From assembly GCF_014839805.1 (NCBI RefSeq), contig NC_051116.1, positions 1,984,001-2,048,000 of the forward strand: a stretch of DNA of 64,000 bases, given 5' to 3'. Below, piece by piece: positions 22,334 through 31,999 of this stretch (the first letter of the stretch is position 1; each line of letters begins with the position of its first letter). Origin of the DNA: Manduca sexta (Eukaryota > Arthropoda > Insecta > Lepidoptera > Sphingidae). The position numbers and the translations under genes are program-made. A model generated the notes under the pieces. It was not told the origin of the DNA and did no database searches. It was given only the letters and a program-made list of their open reading frames with translations.

Positions 22334-25300
22334 CTGGAAAAGGTTTTTTTTATAAAATAAACAAATATTTCATATATAAAACTATAAGACCGAGAAAGTC
22401 ATAAAAAAAAATAATAAATGCAAACTTAGTTACACTTTTAGGAATGGAAAACAAAGCTTATATTTAAAATTTATAAATGCAATTAAGTTTGGTTTGAATA
22501 ATATTATGACGACACCACTGTCATTGACCATAAACAATTTCTTTTGAAACAAATATTTTTTATTAAATAATCAATGATTTTCCCTTTATATTTTAACTTA
22601 TTAAATTTATTTTATTACTAATATTATTTGACTTTAATAACTATGTGGGTAGTCATTTTTTTTCTTTTATCATGTATTTGCTTAGAGTTGAAAGTTACCA
22701 TTATTATAAATTTTTTATTTAACTCTTAAGAGCGTTTACGTGCCGCGCGTGAAGTCAACTATAGGTAATTCTTCGCAAAATTCACTCACACAGAGCCGTT
22801 GCGTAGCTGTGTGCGTAGAGTTAGCGCGTCGGCTATCTTTATAGTCAGACCAACCAATTTTGATCTTTTCGCTTTAATTATCTAATTGGAATGTAACTTA
22901 TGATTTATGAATTTATGATAAATGAAGAATTCTATTATTAAATATATAAGAATTCATCATGAAATAGTTTATATGTATCATTTTGTAATTATAAAAAAAA
23001 AAATAAACATTTTTAACAAATTTTAACGGCAATTTTACAAATTGTTATTTTTACTTTTTAAATGCAAATGCTTAAAAAATTTAATCATTTGCATTTAGAA
23101 AAAGTACCCTTTAGTAAAGTGGAGCTCATCATGAAGCCGAAAGATAGGCACCAGAACTCCGTAATCAGACAATAAATCAGGAAAATTACTATGCTACGAT
23201 GTTTATAATGGACCACATAATTACTCCATAGATCTGCAGTTTTTAATATTTAGCGTATTGAAAGTTTAAATTAAGTCATTGGAAATTACATATTGGAATT
23301 TATATTTTGAGTCAGAAGGTGTATGTAATGAGATGTCATTTTTAGGTGTATAACTAAAAAGTGAGAAATAAAAGACTTCTTTTTTCGGAAGTTGGTTATA
23401 TTTTTTTGAATAGTTTTTTTTTTAATAGGTATTGCTTCTCAGTGACATCGATCATCAATCGATCGATTGTACATCCATGTATAACAATTTACCAGTTTTA
23501 TATCCATAGTTTTGCATAATATTTGCGACACACGACGAAGCAAAATAGTTGGTTCTGTACTTTTTTTTTACCAACAGCAGTCAGCTTTGACTGTAAGTAT
23601 GGGAATACCGTCTTTTACATCGCCACAGGCAACATTTTTATCAGTTTCTTCCCTAGCGGCCTCTTGCATCCTGTCCTCTGCAGCTAATTTCAATCATTTA
23701 GCTAACTCGTCGTAACATTTCATGTAAACATTTTGCGTTAATATTGGTAAATCTATGGAAGCTAACTGTTCGTTTAAATTTGATCTACCAACTTCAGTCA
23801 TCATAGCTTCATTCACAGTTCCACGATATACGTCCATACTATCAGTATCTCTCTTAGCGCTTAAATAGCTTAAATTCCATATTGCACATATTACACTTCA
23901 TTAAAAATGTTGACTGCAAGCAAACATTCTCTTTCAATAGTTGTAAATGTTCGATACTACAACCTGTTGCTCTGTTGTGGTTATTGAGTGTTTTAATTTG
24001 ATCCATAAAATATTGATAATCTATAATTTTGCGGCTTTTAATAACCTTATTTATTTTGAGTGTAATATCAGGCACGATTACCTAAAAATTAAAAAAAATA
24101 TATAGAATATACTATTATTGTTATCGAAGTTTACGCAAACACTACATACTTAAGTAAAACTGCATATGGATCTAGACGCGTTTAATTTATACAAGTATAA
24201 TGACGCCGAAACCTGCACAGGGTTAAACGTCAGGATAAAATTATATGTAAAATTGATGTGAGCGTGTAAACCTAAACTAGCCCAAATAGTTAAGAAGATA
24301 GGTATACTAACTACTACTAGTAGTTTTATTCACTAGCTACATAAATTAGCAAATCCCTTATTTCTAAGGTTCAAAGAGGAGAAAGATATAGGATTCCGTC
24401 TCTCGTCACTTGAATTTTCTTAACAGTGCGCATCAGTGAACACAAAAACCTTGTTATTTGAAACTAACTACTCACGTAGCGGTTTTTACTCGCGCCCGCC
24501 GTGGTTGAGAAACGGCTGTTTTATTTCCAAAATCATGACGACCGGAGATCTGTGCGATTTGTAACCACCGCGGTTCCGATTATGTCCTGCAAACTTGGCG
24601 AGCGATTATCGCAAGGCGGGCGGTTACAAGATGGACAGTTAACGGTCAGTTGAGTTCCAGAACGCCATGGACACATATCAGAAACGATCACGATGGAGGA
24701 AAATGGCGTCAGATTTCTTTAACCACCCCTCCCCTACCGACTACTGCAGTCGCCCACCTACTAACCACAGAGCGCGCTGGTGCTACCGTGGCCCGCACGA
24801 TTCTACTAGTTGGCCGCCAATACAGCGGGTACCGCATACAACCACGCACGCCGCGGGCGTAAAACGAGTTTTGAAATGTGCGTTTAGTCCATTGAAATGT
24901 TACAATTTAAGGACCGAATATTGCATTTCTTGGAGGACGCAATTTTATTTTTGGGCCATGTGTGGGGGGTCAATAGAAGCTTAACCTCAAGTTTGTGGGG
25001 TCGCCACCCTTGTCCCCCGACCGCCATCTTGGAAAAGGGGTGAAAACACTTTTTCGCGATATCTCGGAAACTATACGTCTTACAAAAATTTTGTAAAGCC
25101 ATAATTTGTAGCAAATTGTTTTGCCTGCAAATATGTTTTTTCTCCTTTATCCCCAAATGGTAACTCATACCTTTTCTACCTGCATAACATTCGATAAGTT
25201 AAATTTGGTAAGTTCTATGGCAAAGAAAAGAGTTAGGAATAAATAAGTAAAGTTGTACGAATTTAACAAAAAATTGTAATAATATAATTACAATAAAAAA

Positions 25301-28300
25301 AATCACAAATAAGTTAAACATTTTGTTTCGACCGGATTCTCATGAGCATTGACGAACCCGGTAAACTTTGGAGCGCTGTAACAGCGTTTTAAATGAATGA
25401 ACTAAAAAAATTATAGGGAACAATTTTCCTCAAAAGATCATTTACAAGTTAGTTTGAGGTAATTTTTTGTAAAATGTAAAAAAGTTATAGAGCAAAAAGA
25501 AAAGTTTTATAAACATTTTCTCACATTTTTGCTTATAACTTCTTTAATTTTTAATTTAGGGCAAAAAGTTATATAAACATATTTGTAGGCAAAACAATTT
25601 GCTACAAATTATGACTTTACAAAATTTTTGTAAGACGCATAGTTTCCGAGATATCGCGAAAAAAGTGTTTTCACCCCTTTTTCCATGATGGCGGCCAGGG
25701 GACAAGGGGGGCGACCTCACAAACTTGAGATTAAGTTTCTATTGACCCCCCACACATGTTCTAAAGATAAAATTGGGTCCTCTAAAAATACAAAGCTCAT
25801 GTAACATTTCAATGGGCTAATTGTTTTTAGCTTAAGGTTCCATTTTTTCCTTCGAGTAACTATGCTCAAGTGTTTAATGAGTAAAAAAGCAACAACCATA
25901 ACTACAGACGCATGTTATAACATTAGTACATCAATCTTTTAGCTTTTGCTTTAGCCGAAGTTTCAGCGTTGTTACGTTTCCTTTTCTTGCCTAGAAATAG
26001 CTTTACTTCCCATTGTGTCTGAAAAATATTAATATTATAATAATTTATAGTAACTACTAAAATTACTGTCAATCATTAAAGAAAAAAATATTTTACTTAC
26101 TAAAGTACTAAGATGTGGCAATCACTGTATACACGTGACTATTTTTTCTACGCACAGCAAAGTCCAACTGGAGTCTCGCCGGAGCGACGAGCGATACGTC
26201 CTCTCTCTAGAAAGCCTCAAGGCGGACTAATTTGAAACGATTTGCGCGTTACGTTTTATAGTGGTATTTAAAATATTTATAGAAAAATAACAGAACTAAT
26301 TTTGTAGAATTTTTAAATTGTATGTTTTTAAGAAGATGTTCTTCTATTATAGTAATTCAATATTATATTCAAATAAGTAAGATATAGTGATAAAAAAAAA
26401 TCAATTAAATGACCAACATTTCTGAAATTTTCGAATTCTTTGAATTTTTATTTCTCATGAATTAAACATAAAAAGATATTTTTCTCTACTAACTTTTTCT
26501 TCAGGATCTTTTTAGTTAGATACAAATAACATATTGTTATGTTCCTTAGTGGTTTAAGATATTTTGAGCTTCGAAATAGACGTTCGAAGCGCAAATTTGA
26601 AAACCTCTGTTCAGTAATCATTAAACAATTTACAAATACTCAATAAATCTAAAAATTTTCTCTACTAACTTTTTAGACAACAAAATTTTCTATAATAATT
26701 ACTAATTCATATGTTTTTAAAATAATGTTTTGATGGATATTATCTCCTTTGAAAAGTGCTGTTTTTGAGACATACGGCGCGCGGATGCGTAAACGCTCTT
26801 AAAGAACTTTCAATCCTGAAATTATTTCTATTCATGGTTTCTTTTTAGCATTATTATTCCATTTGTATACATTATTTTTATTTTAATTTTCACCTTCCCA
26901 AAGACATTCTTTTGTGTTTTCCGCTTTTCAAACTTTACGTTAGCAGAATAGTCAATAAATATAATAATAATGGTAGTTAAAAATTATACAACCAATCACA
27001 AATAATTAAATTAGAAATGGAACAAATAATAAGACCTATAGAGGGTGGACACCAGTGGCGAAGGGTGAAAATTTTCAAAAGGGAACCTGAAGAAATATTT
27101 TTTTTTCTACAGATGTAATACGCATTTCACAATAAAAATAAAATCAGTAAAATATCGTAATACTTAATAATTTCCTTTTAACATAAACATGTCTAAACGC
27201 TAGATTTAAAAAAAATCACATATTATTTTGAACATAGACTAAAAATGTCCAACAAAAATTATTAACCCACACTATACACAAACACTAATTAATACATTAT
27301 AAATTATTAAAAAAAATTGCGCCAATGGCTCAATATTAAGCCGCAAATTCTCGGGTTACCCTGAAGTACACAGACACGCACGCACACATGTATTTTTACG
27401 TCACTTCCACAAGATTAGACAAAGACACCGCTGCCTGTGAAAAAGACAACAATATCGCGAGGGAAGCTATGCGCGGCCGGGTTCACTTCGAACACTATAA
27501 GGCGCGAGCACTGCGCGCGAGTTTCGATTTAACGAATTGATATAATATGTACCGTTATCGTTGAAGTATTGATTTAATTGAATAAGTATAAGATGACTTG
27601 TTTGAATATACTATTATTATTCTGGTTATATAGTTATGGTTTTCATTTATTTTTAATTCATTTACAAAAGGTAATCCGGTAGGAATCGGCTTGTATGGAC
27701 GCTTCGCCACTGGTGGACACATATGATAGTTATTGAAACATAACTCCGCTCAGTGTTTCCGTATTTACATATTTTTTTTACAGGCACAGCAAATTGACCC
27801 CATTACACCTATTGTAAGTGGAATGGGGTCCAACAGAATGTTGACTGACAAGAGATGAGTATCCTCGACAGTCGACACAATTATGCCGGCATGTTGGGAC
27901 TAAAAATACACTAGCCGATCCCTGAAGCCGACACACTTATATGGGCCACTATGGCAGGTTTTAACGCCTTGTGTATGGTGGTCGCTGGATATTAAAAATA
28001 TCCTACCACCAGAACATATATCGTACCACCAGCTATTTATTGCGACAGCCACATTACACATGTTACCAAAATGAGTATTAGATACATACCACTTTTAATA
28101 ATATGATGTCCATACAAAAACTGTTGCTCTGCAGATGGCTTTACCCATATCTTGAAAGGCGCGTACGGCGCTATGTAAGTCAGTGCGGTTATGTGTAATC
28201 TAAATTTATTCGTCTTTGTGAATTTTCCGAAGCATGTTCCTGCCGCTATCAAATTGTCCGGCTTGACTGTCTGTGCGAGGTGTAATAACTTCTCTGATAT

Positions 28301-28524
28301 GTAATATACACGGTCTTTCTTCTCTCTAAAACAGTATGTGCCGTCAGGTCTGTCTATTAGAAGTTTTACGTTCACGCCGATGCTGAAGATGTGAGAAGTG
28401 TACAAAGATTATTATGAATTCACAAATTATTGTGACTTGAACTTACATATTTATCTGTTGATACTTACTATTTAGTCAATTTCTCGAATAATATCCGCGT
28501 CCGTTCTTCTGATAAAACTTTCAT
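22140..28524 (-). CDS. NIP7: NIP7, 60S ribosome subunit biogenesis protein (3 exons)
   Basis: NIP7 is a nucleolar RNA-binding factor needed for pre-rRNA processing and maturation of the large ribosomal subunit; the family has an N-terminal alpha-beta domain and a C-terminal PUA domain. Exons at 28524-28469, 28382-28090 and 22333-22140 join in frame (56+293+194 = 543 nt, 180 codons plus TAG), the length I recall for animal NIP7. Visible family blocks are RPDGTYCFR (near residue 35), [20 protein letters not shown] (residues 70-90), [41 protein letters not shown] and [16 protein letters not shown] at the C-terminus. Splice sites are all GT-AG and codons split across junctions rebuild conserved residues (TA|C gives Tyr, G|GT gives Gly). 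No stop or frameshift, so it is probably functional. Intron 2 (22334-28089, 5756 bp) is mostly transposon. Identification is from memory of the human protein and is strong. Confidence 0.96.
23568..24075 (-). pseudogene. Broken transposase body (Mutator/Kolobok-type domain)
   Basis: The first frame (24075-23854) reads a segment containing [20 protein letters not shown] and ends in a CxxC pair ([11 protein letters not shown]) before a TAA. Shifting frame at about 23856 continues with [17 protein letters not shown], a TGA at 23696-23694 where a Trp codon is expected, then [11 protein letters not shown] and [15 protein letters not shown], ending in a stop at 23570-23568. This order matches the domain Pfam calls a Mutator-like transposase, found in many arthropod transposon proteins (recalled, not searched). 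The region after the conserved D-x-x-W-like segment is absent. Likely a dead copy. Confidence 0.7.
24480..24866. other. GC-rich segment inside the TTAA transposon
   Basis: A sharp rise in GC content relative to flanks, with open frames on the plus strand that show no recognisable domain. Ends share blocks CGCCCGC and CGTGGTTG in inverted orientation. It could be a captured fragment or a small GC-rich element; nothing identifies it as coding. Confidence 0.4.
24888..25830. repeat. Long inverted repeat inside the TTAA transposon
   Basis: Left arm about 24888-25140 and right arm about 25578-25830 are reverse complements with scattered mismatches and small indels, around a 440 bp AT-rich spacer. 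Matching blocks include TGTGGGGGGTCAATAGAA, CGCGATATCTCGGAAACTAT, TACAAAAATTTTGTAAAG and TAGCAAATTGTTTTGCCT. The arms carry short ORFs in both strands, which I judge to be by-products. It may be a fold-back element inserted into, or captured by, the larger transposon. Confidence 0.85.
25923..26018 (-). pseudogene. Transposase N-terminal exon remnant
   Basis: The minus strand shows TTTTTCAG then ACACAATGGGAAG, a good acceptor and start. The ATG frame stops after 13 codons. One frame over, a basic run [19 protein letters not shown] is readable, typical of the N-terminus (nuclear targeting) of such transposases. It ends in TAA. A CTTTAGTAAGT donor near 26098 and GC-rich sequence to about 26255 could be an upstream leader exon. 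Inference rests on position and composition. Confidence 0.45.
27053..27712. mobile_element. hAT-Q element, 660 bp, perfect 8 bp target duplication
   Basis: GTGGACAC flanks both sides (27045-27052 and 27713-27720). The ends CAGTGGCGAAG and CTTCGCCACTG are perfect inverted repeats. An 8 bp duplication with CAGTGGCG-type termini is characteristic of the hAT superfamily. No transposase frame is present, so it is non-autonomous. Related shorter copies lie at 89-599 and 18693-18855. It lies in NIP7 intron 2. Confidence 0.9.
27771..28014 (+). repeat. SINE-B copy in NIP7 intron 2
   Basis: Starts after a T-rich stretch, carries the family signature TAAGTGGAATGGGGTCCAA and GACAATTATGCCGGC-like blocks, and ends near TATCCTACCACCAG. 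It lies just downstream of exon 2 on the NIP7 transcript. Confidence 0.8.
28090..28382 (-). CDS. NIP7: NIP7 exon 2
   Basis: The acceptor CTTCAG lies just before 28382. The first base completes the Tyr codon and the exon continues [19 protein letters not shown]. It ends in AAAAGTG before a GTATGT donor at 28089-28088. The open frame continues into both introns, but family alignment stops exactly at these splice sites. Confidence 0.96.
28469..28524 (-). CDS. NIP7: NIP7 exon 1 (coding part)
   Basis: Begins at the ATG at 28524-28522, reads [18 protein letters not shown] and ends in the first two bases of a Tyr codon before a consensus GTAAGT donor. It is too short to appear as an ORF by itself. 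Intron 1 is 86 bp (28383-28468). Confidence 0.95.
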
Positions 28525-28829
28525 TTTTCTGTTTTTTACTTTTCACAATAATAAAAACACGTGTGTTTCGAATTCTGACAAGGGAATGGTTATGACACTT
28601 GACAGTTGTGAATGAAAACGAATGATAGGTTTTTCGACGAACTCGATTAAGCTAATTTTATTTTTATAATTGTTTTTAATAACATATTCGCAAATCTTTT
28701 GATTCCTAATAAATGTTATAAATATTGATATATCTGGTAACATACATAGCAACATAAAGGAATATAATGAAAGTTCCATATCTTAGATACGAAGTTTTTA
28801 AACGTTTAACATTTCGCGCGAACTTCAAA

Positions 28830-28917
28830 CCTATTGACAAAGATTGAATGAACGTGGAACTTCGCAATCAAAACAACTTCATTCACTTCGTTTTCCGAGT
28901 TGGGGAGTGTATTGTGG
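28830..28917 (+). other. Candidate untranslated first exon, divergent from NIP7
   Basis: A less AT-rich stretch ends TTGTG followed by a consensus GTAAGT donor at 28918. No long frame is open. It lies about 300 bp from the NIP7 start, on the opposite strand, as expected for a bidirectional promoter. It might be the 5' exon of the calpain-like gene further along the plus strand. Transcript evidence is absent, so this is inference. Confidence 0.3.
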
Positions 28918-29649
28918 TAAGTTTTTGAATTTTTCGTAAATATATTACTTTTCTCAAAGAAACTATCCTATCAAATAATTAGTTGTAATACCACCTGTTT
29001 ACCGACGTCGAAAATAGCAAATACAGCGCCATTTTCATATTAATTTAATAGCAAACATCTGTTTTATGACCGTGAATGGTGAACGTAAGATTCGCACGTG
29101 ATGTCAACAAACGATGGTTACCTTTTGTTAATTATACCTTGTATAATGTATATAGGTATTAGAATTTCGCATTCTTTAGACTATTTACCTTATGAAGTTC
29201 TCTTTAAGTTACAAATATATTAATACACATTCATATAACAATTAACAAGTTTATAGAGCCTTTATTTATATTTATGATTATCACCAAAACTATTGTTCAT
29301 AGAATTGAGTATTCTCATACATGACTCACTTTACAGGTTATTTACCGACGTAATGTACGCGCTTATATTTTATTTCTTTATAAATGTAATTTACAATTAA
29401 TATCCGCTTAAACTTGCCGATCATGTCATTAACTACTAATTTATCGTAATTTTATTGAGTGATGTAACATCTCTGCTTACATCGTTTAGGATTAGTTTGA
29501 TAATTTTTTTTCTGACAAATCAATAAGCTGCAAATCGCTTTTATATAATAACCATCGTCATAGTCAGCTTCTAGGTGAAAACCTTCCCAGTTATAGCCAG
29601 AAAATTAGCAATTAGATAAGCATAGGAGGTCTCCCTGATAAATGGGCAT

Positions 29650-31248
29650 TATTAGTATCTAGACAACGGCCGCTTTTGCTACGGTGTCTTCCTGGACCTC
29701 GCTAAGGCATTCGATACAGTCTCAATTTCTATCTTATTGCGTAAATTAGAAAGGATGGGGATTCGAGGGATTGCTCTGGACTGGTTTTGCAGTAACCTCT
29801 CCCATAGAAAGCAACTTGTAAAACTAAATAAATTTACTAGCTCTATTCTACCCACTACATTTGGAGTCCCCCAGGGCAGCATACTCGGTCCCTTGCTATT
29901 CATTATTTACATGAACGACATTCATGATCTTAACCTAATATCCGCTGACATAGTTTGTTACGCGGATGACACAGTCATAATTTTTCATGGTGAAGACTGG
30001 GATAGCGCACGAATTGCTGCTGAAAAGGGCATGCACCATATATCAAAATGGTTACAGTATAATCTTCTTACTCTCAGTAATAAGACAAAATACATATGCT
30101 TCCACAAAACAGCCAGAACACGGCCCCCGGACTTATCATATTGCAAAATCCACACATGCGACTACTCCGATCCATTTCACTGTGACTGTATTTCAATGGA
30201 GCGAACCAGGACCTTAAAATACTTGGGTTTGATCTTGGATGAGCATTTGAACTTTGAGAATCATATTACGACCTTATCAAATAGAGTTCGCAAAGTTATT
30301 GGGATTATAAAGCTGTTACGGAGATCAGTCGGAGTAGACACCCTTAAACTTATTTATTACGCTCTTTGTCAGTCACTAATCGGATATTGCATTGGCGTAT
30401 GGGGTAGTGCAGCCAAATCACACATGCTACTCATTGAAAGAGCGCAACGTACCGTTTTAATGCTCTTTAAACCTTATAGGTACCCCACTGATGCTTTATA
30501 CAGTGAATTAAAGCTTCTCAGAGTTCGTCAACTATACATTCTCAAAGCGTGTCTCTCTACCCTCAAAACTCTTATTAATTCCGAAAATTATGATAATTTA
30601 CTGTCCAGGAGAGTTTATAGGCTAGATCTCCCTTCTACTAATTCCAGTTTCGCAAAAGGATTTCCGTACTACTCCATTTGTCTATTTACAATAATATATC
30701 AAAACACTGCAACATTAAGAACTGTGGTCTAATTAAATCAAAAAAGATAATTATTAGTTGGCTTGCTAATCTCGATTATGATAAAACAGAATCACTGATA
30801 GTAAGTAGGTATAAGGGCTTGAACTGATTAGCTACTTGTTAAGTTCCCTCATATTATAATTATGTTAGTTTTTCCTTTATTGTCATACTTGTTTAGATCA
30901 ATGTAATTACGTAAGGTTAGATTTAGGTAACATAGCTATGTTATGACCTATGCATAGGTCTAAAATTAGATCTCATATGTTAAGAACATATTTAATTTAA
31001 TTTTCTAAGTTATCTTGTCAATAGTTTTATTTTATTAATTTAGATTAATGCTCACCAAGCAATTACAAATTATAGGATTTTTAATTTTTAATGGTATCTC
31101 AAGGTACAGGCACGGCCTAGTTTGGGTACCCCTGGTAAATACTCTATTTTTGTTTTTAGAAATTTGTTTTGTTATACCACTGTTTTTTTTAACTGTAAAA
31201 CACATTATGTACTTTTTCAATAAAACTTATTATTATTATTATTATTAT
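29650..31248 (+). mobile_element. 5'-truncated LINE copy with (TTA)n tail
   Basis: Contains the RT remnant, about 390 bp of AT-rich 3' UTR, AATAAA at 31219-31224 and a (TTA)n tail at about 31227-31248. The left boundary is placed at the loss of RT homology. No target duplication was identified, partly because the right side abuts a second element with the same tail type. Confidence 0.8.
29656..30827 (+). pseudogene. Non-LTR retrotransposon reverse transcriptase, 5'-truncated and frameshifted
   Basis: Starts after an in-frame TAG at 29653. It reads GVFLDLAKAFDTVS (RT block with catalytic Asp), GVPQGSILGPLLF and YADDT (catalytic YxDD), LKYLGLILDEHLNFENHI and the region beyond the thumb (QSLIGYCIGVWGSAAKS, RVRQLYILKACL). 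The first frame ends at 30732, but near 30675 the natural sequence moves to another frame, giving NNISKHCNIKNCGLIKSKK and SWLANLDYDKTESLI, ending at TGA 30827. So at least one indel. The 5' end, including the endonuclease, is missing, as usual for LINEs. The arrangement suggests the Jockey/CR1 group; clade is uncertain. Confidence 0.9.
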
Positions 31249-31249
31249 G

Positions 31250-31920
31250 TTGTATCTTTCCTGCGGGAAATCACGGCATAAAGGCCGGTCCTTTTGGAAG
31301 GCTTGCGTGGGGACACGGATCCAACACGTAGAGGCCCCTTTAAGATACATTACTCTAGTTGGGGTTTATACACCTTGCGAGTACTCTCTCTGTCTGTACT
31401 TATGGAGGAAATACAGCCAAAGACAGCGCTTGCAAGGTGCAGGGACTATTGCAGAAAAGATGGGAATTATATTGGGTCTATGGATGGGATCTAGCTGGAC
31501 TGGTTGCTGGGCTATTGATTGAGACAACGGGACGCCTGCCAAGTAAAATGTTTCAATCTTATGTATTCAAGGCAGACGGTGACTTGCCCCCCACTAGATG
31601 GGCATCCCATAAGTGGCGTAAGCCAAGGACGCAACACCGGTGTGGGTGGCTTAAGGGTGTCGAGAGGTGTGCACCGATTTCACCATCGCGGGTCGTTATC
31701 GCGTCCCGGAGTGGGTTTCCTCGCTATTACGCAGATTGAGCACTTCCACCCTGGAGCTGAGGTTCTTAGCTCTTGCGACTTCCACCCCTAGCCGGCCAGT
31801 TAAGGCAAGCCAAGGGTCAGGGGGTCTCATTTAGCCCCCACGGAATCAGGGAACGCGGTGTCGCCACTCACCGTCGGCTCGCCACAAAGCCGCCCCTGCG
31901 GGCTTATTATTATTATTATT
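31250..31920 (+). mobile_element. GC-rich LINE 3' region with (TTA)n tail
   Basis: A GC-rich block, sharply different from both sides, ending CCTGCGGGCTTATTATTA at 31920. Several overlapping frames exist but none has a domain. The composition and tail suit the 3' UTR of another non-LTR element in the same orientation as the one before it. It appears to have inserted at, or been generated beside, the preceding (TTA)n tract. Confidence 0.55.
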
Positions 31921-31999
31921 GGACTAACTCTACAGTACCACTAGCAAAAGAATTGTGGACTCATCACAGATCTTTAAAGGCGAGGATTGGACTTTGAGA

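Larger units (their letters stand above)
22730..26798 (-). mobile_element. 4.07 kb TTAA-flanked DNA transposon, Kolobok-like
   Basis: The element lies in NIP7 intron 2. TTAA occurs immediately outside both ends (22726-22729 and 26799-26802). The terminal inverted repeats begin GAGCGTTTACG at both ends and continue imperfectly through a GCCGCGCG-type stretch for about 20 bp. A TTAA target with termini starting in purines fits the Kolobok superfamily; piggyBac also uses TTAA but usually has CCY termini. Minus-strand remnants of a transposase gene are present: a possible 5' leader exon, an N-terminal exon with an acceptor, and a body. They are broken by frameshifts, a TGA and loss of the C-terminus, so this copy cannot make its own transposase. 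About 0.95 kb of the interior is a long inverted repeat. The element lies antisense-neutral to NIP7 (both on minus). Confidence 0.8.

Noticed and set aside
23448..23470. ATCGATCGAT-type palindrome (CAATCGATCGATTG)
   Set aside because: Short and within a decayed transposon; no sign of function.
24884..25168. 94-codon minus ORF inside the transposon inverted repeat
   Set aside because: The other arm does not preserve the frame, so it is not maintained as protein.
22730..26798. Calling the TTAA element piggyBac
   Set aside because: The target fits, but ends start GAGCG rather than CCY and the protein remnant is not a piggyBac transposase.
28037..28405. Reading the 122-codon minus ORF as a complete short NIP7
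   Set aside because: Its ends are intronic; true coding limits are 28382 and 28090, with further exons at 28524-28469 and 22333-22140.
31247..31997. Cluster of five overlapping plus-strand ORFs (66-126 codons)
   Set aside because: They are overlapping frames of one GC-rich retroelement 3' region; none shows a domain, and high GC lowers stop frequency.
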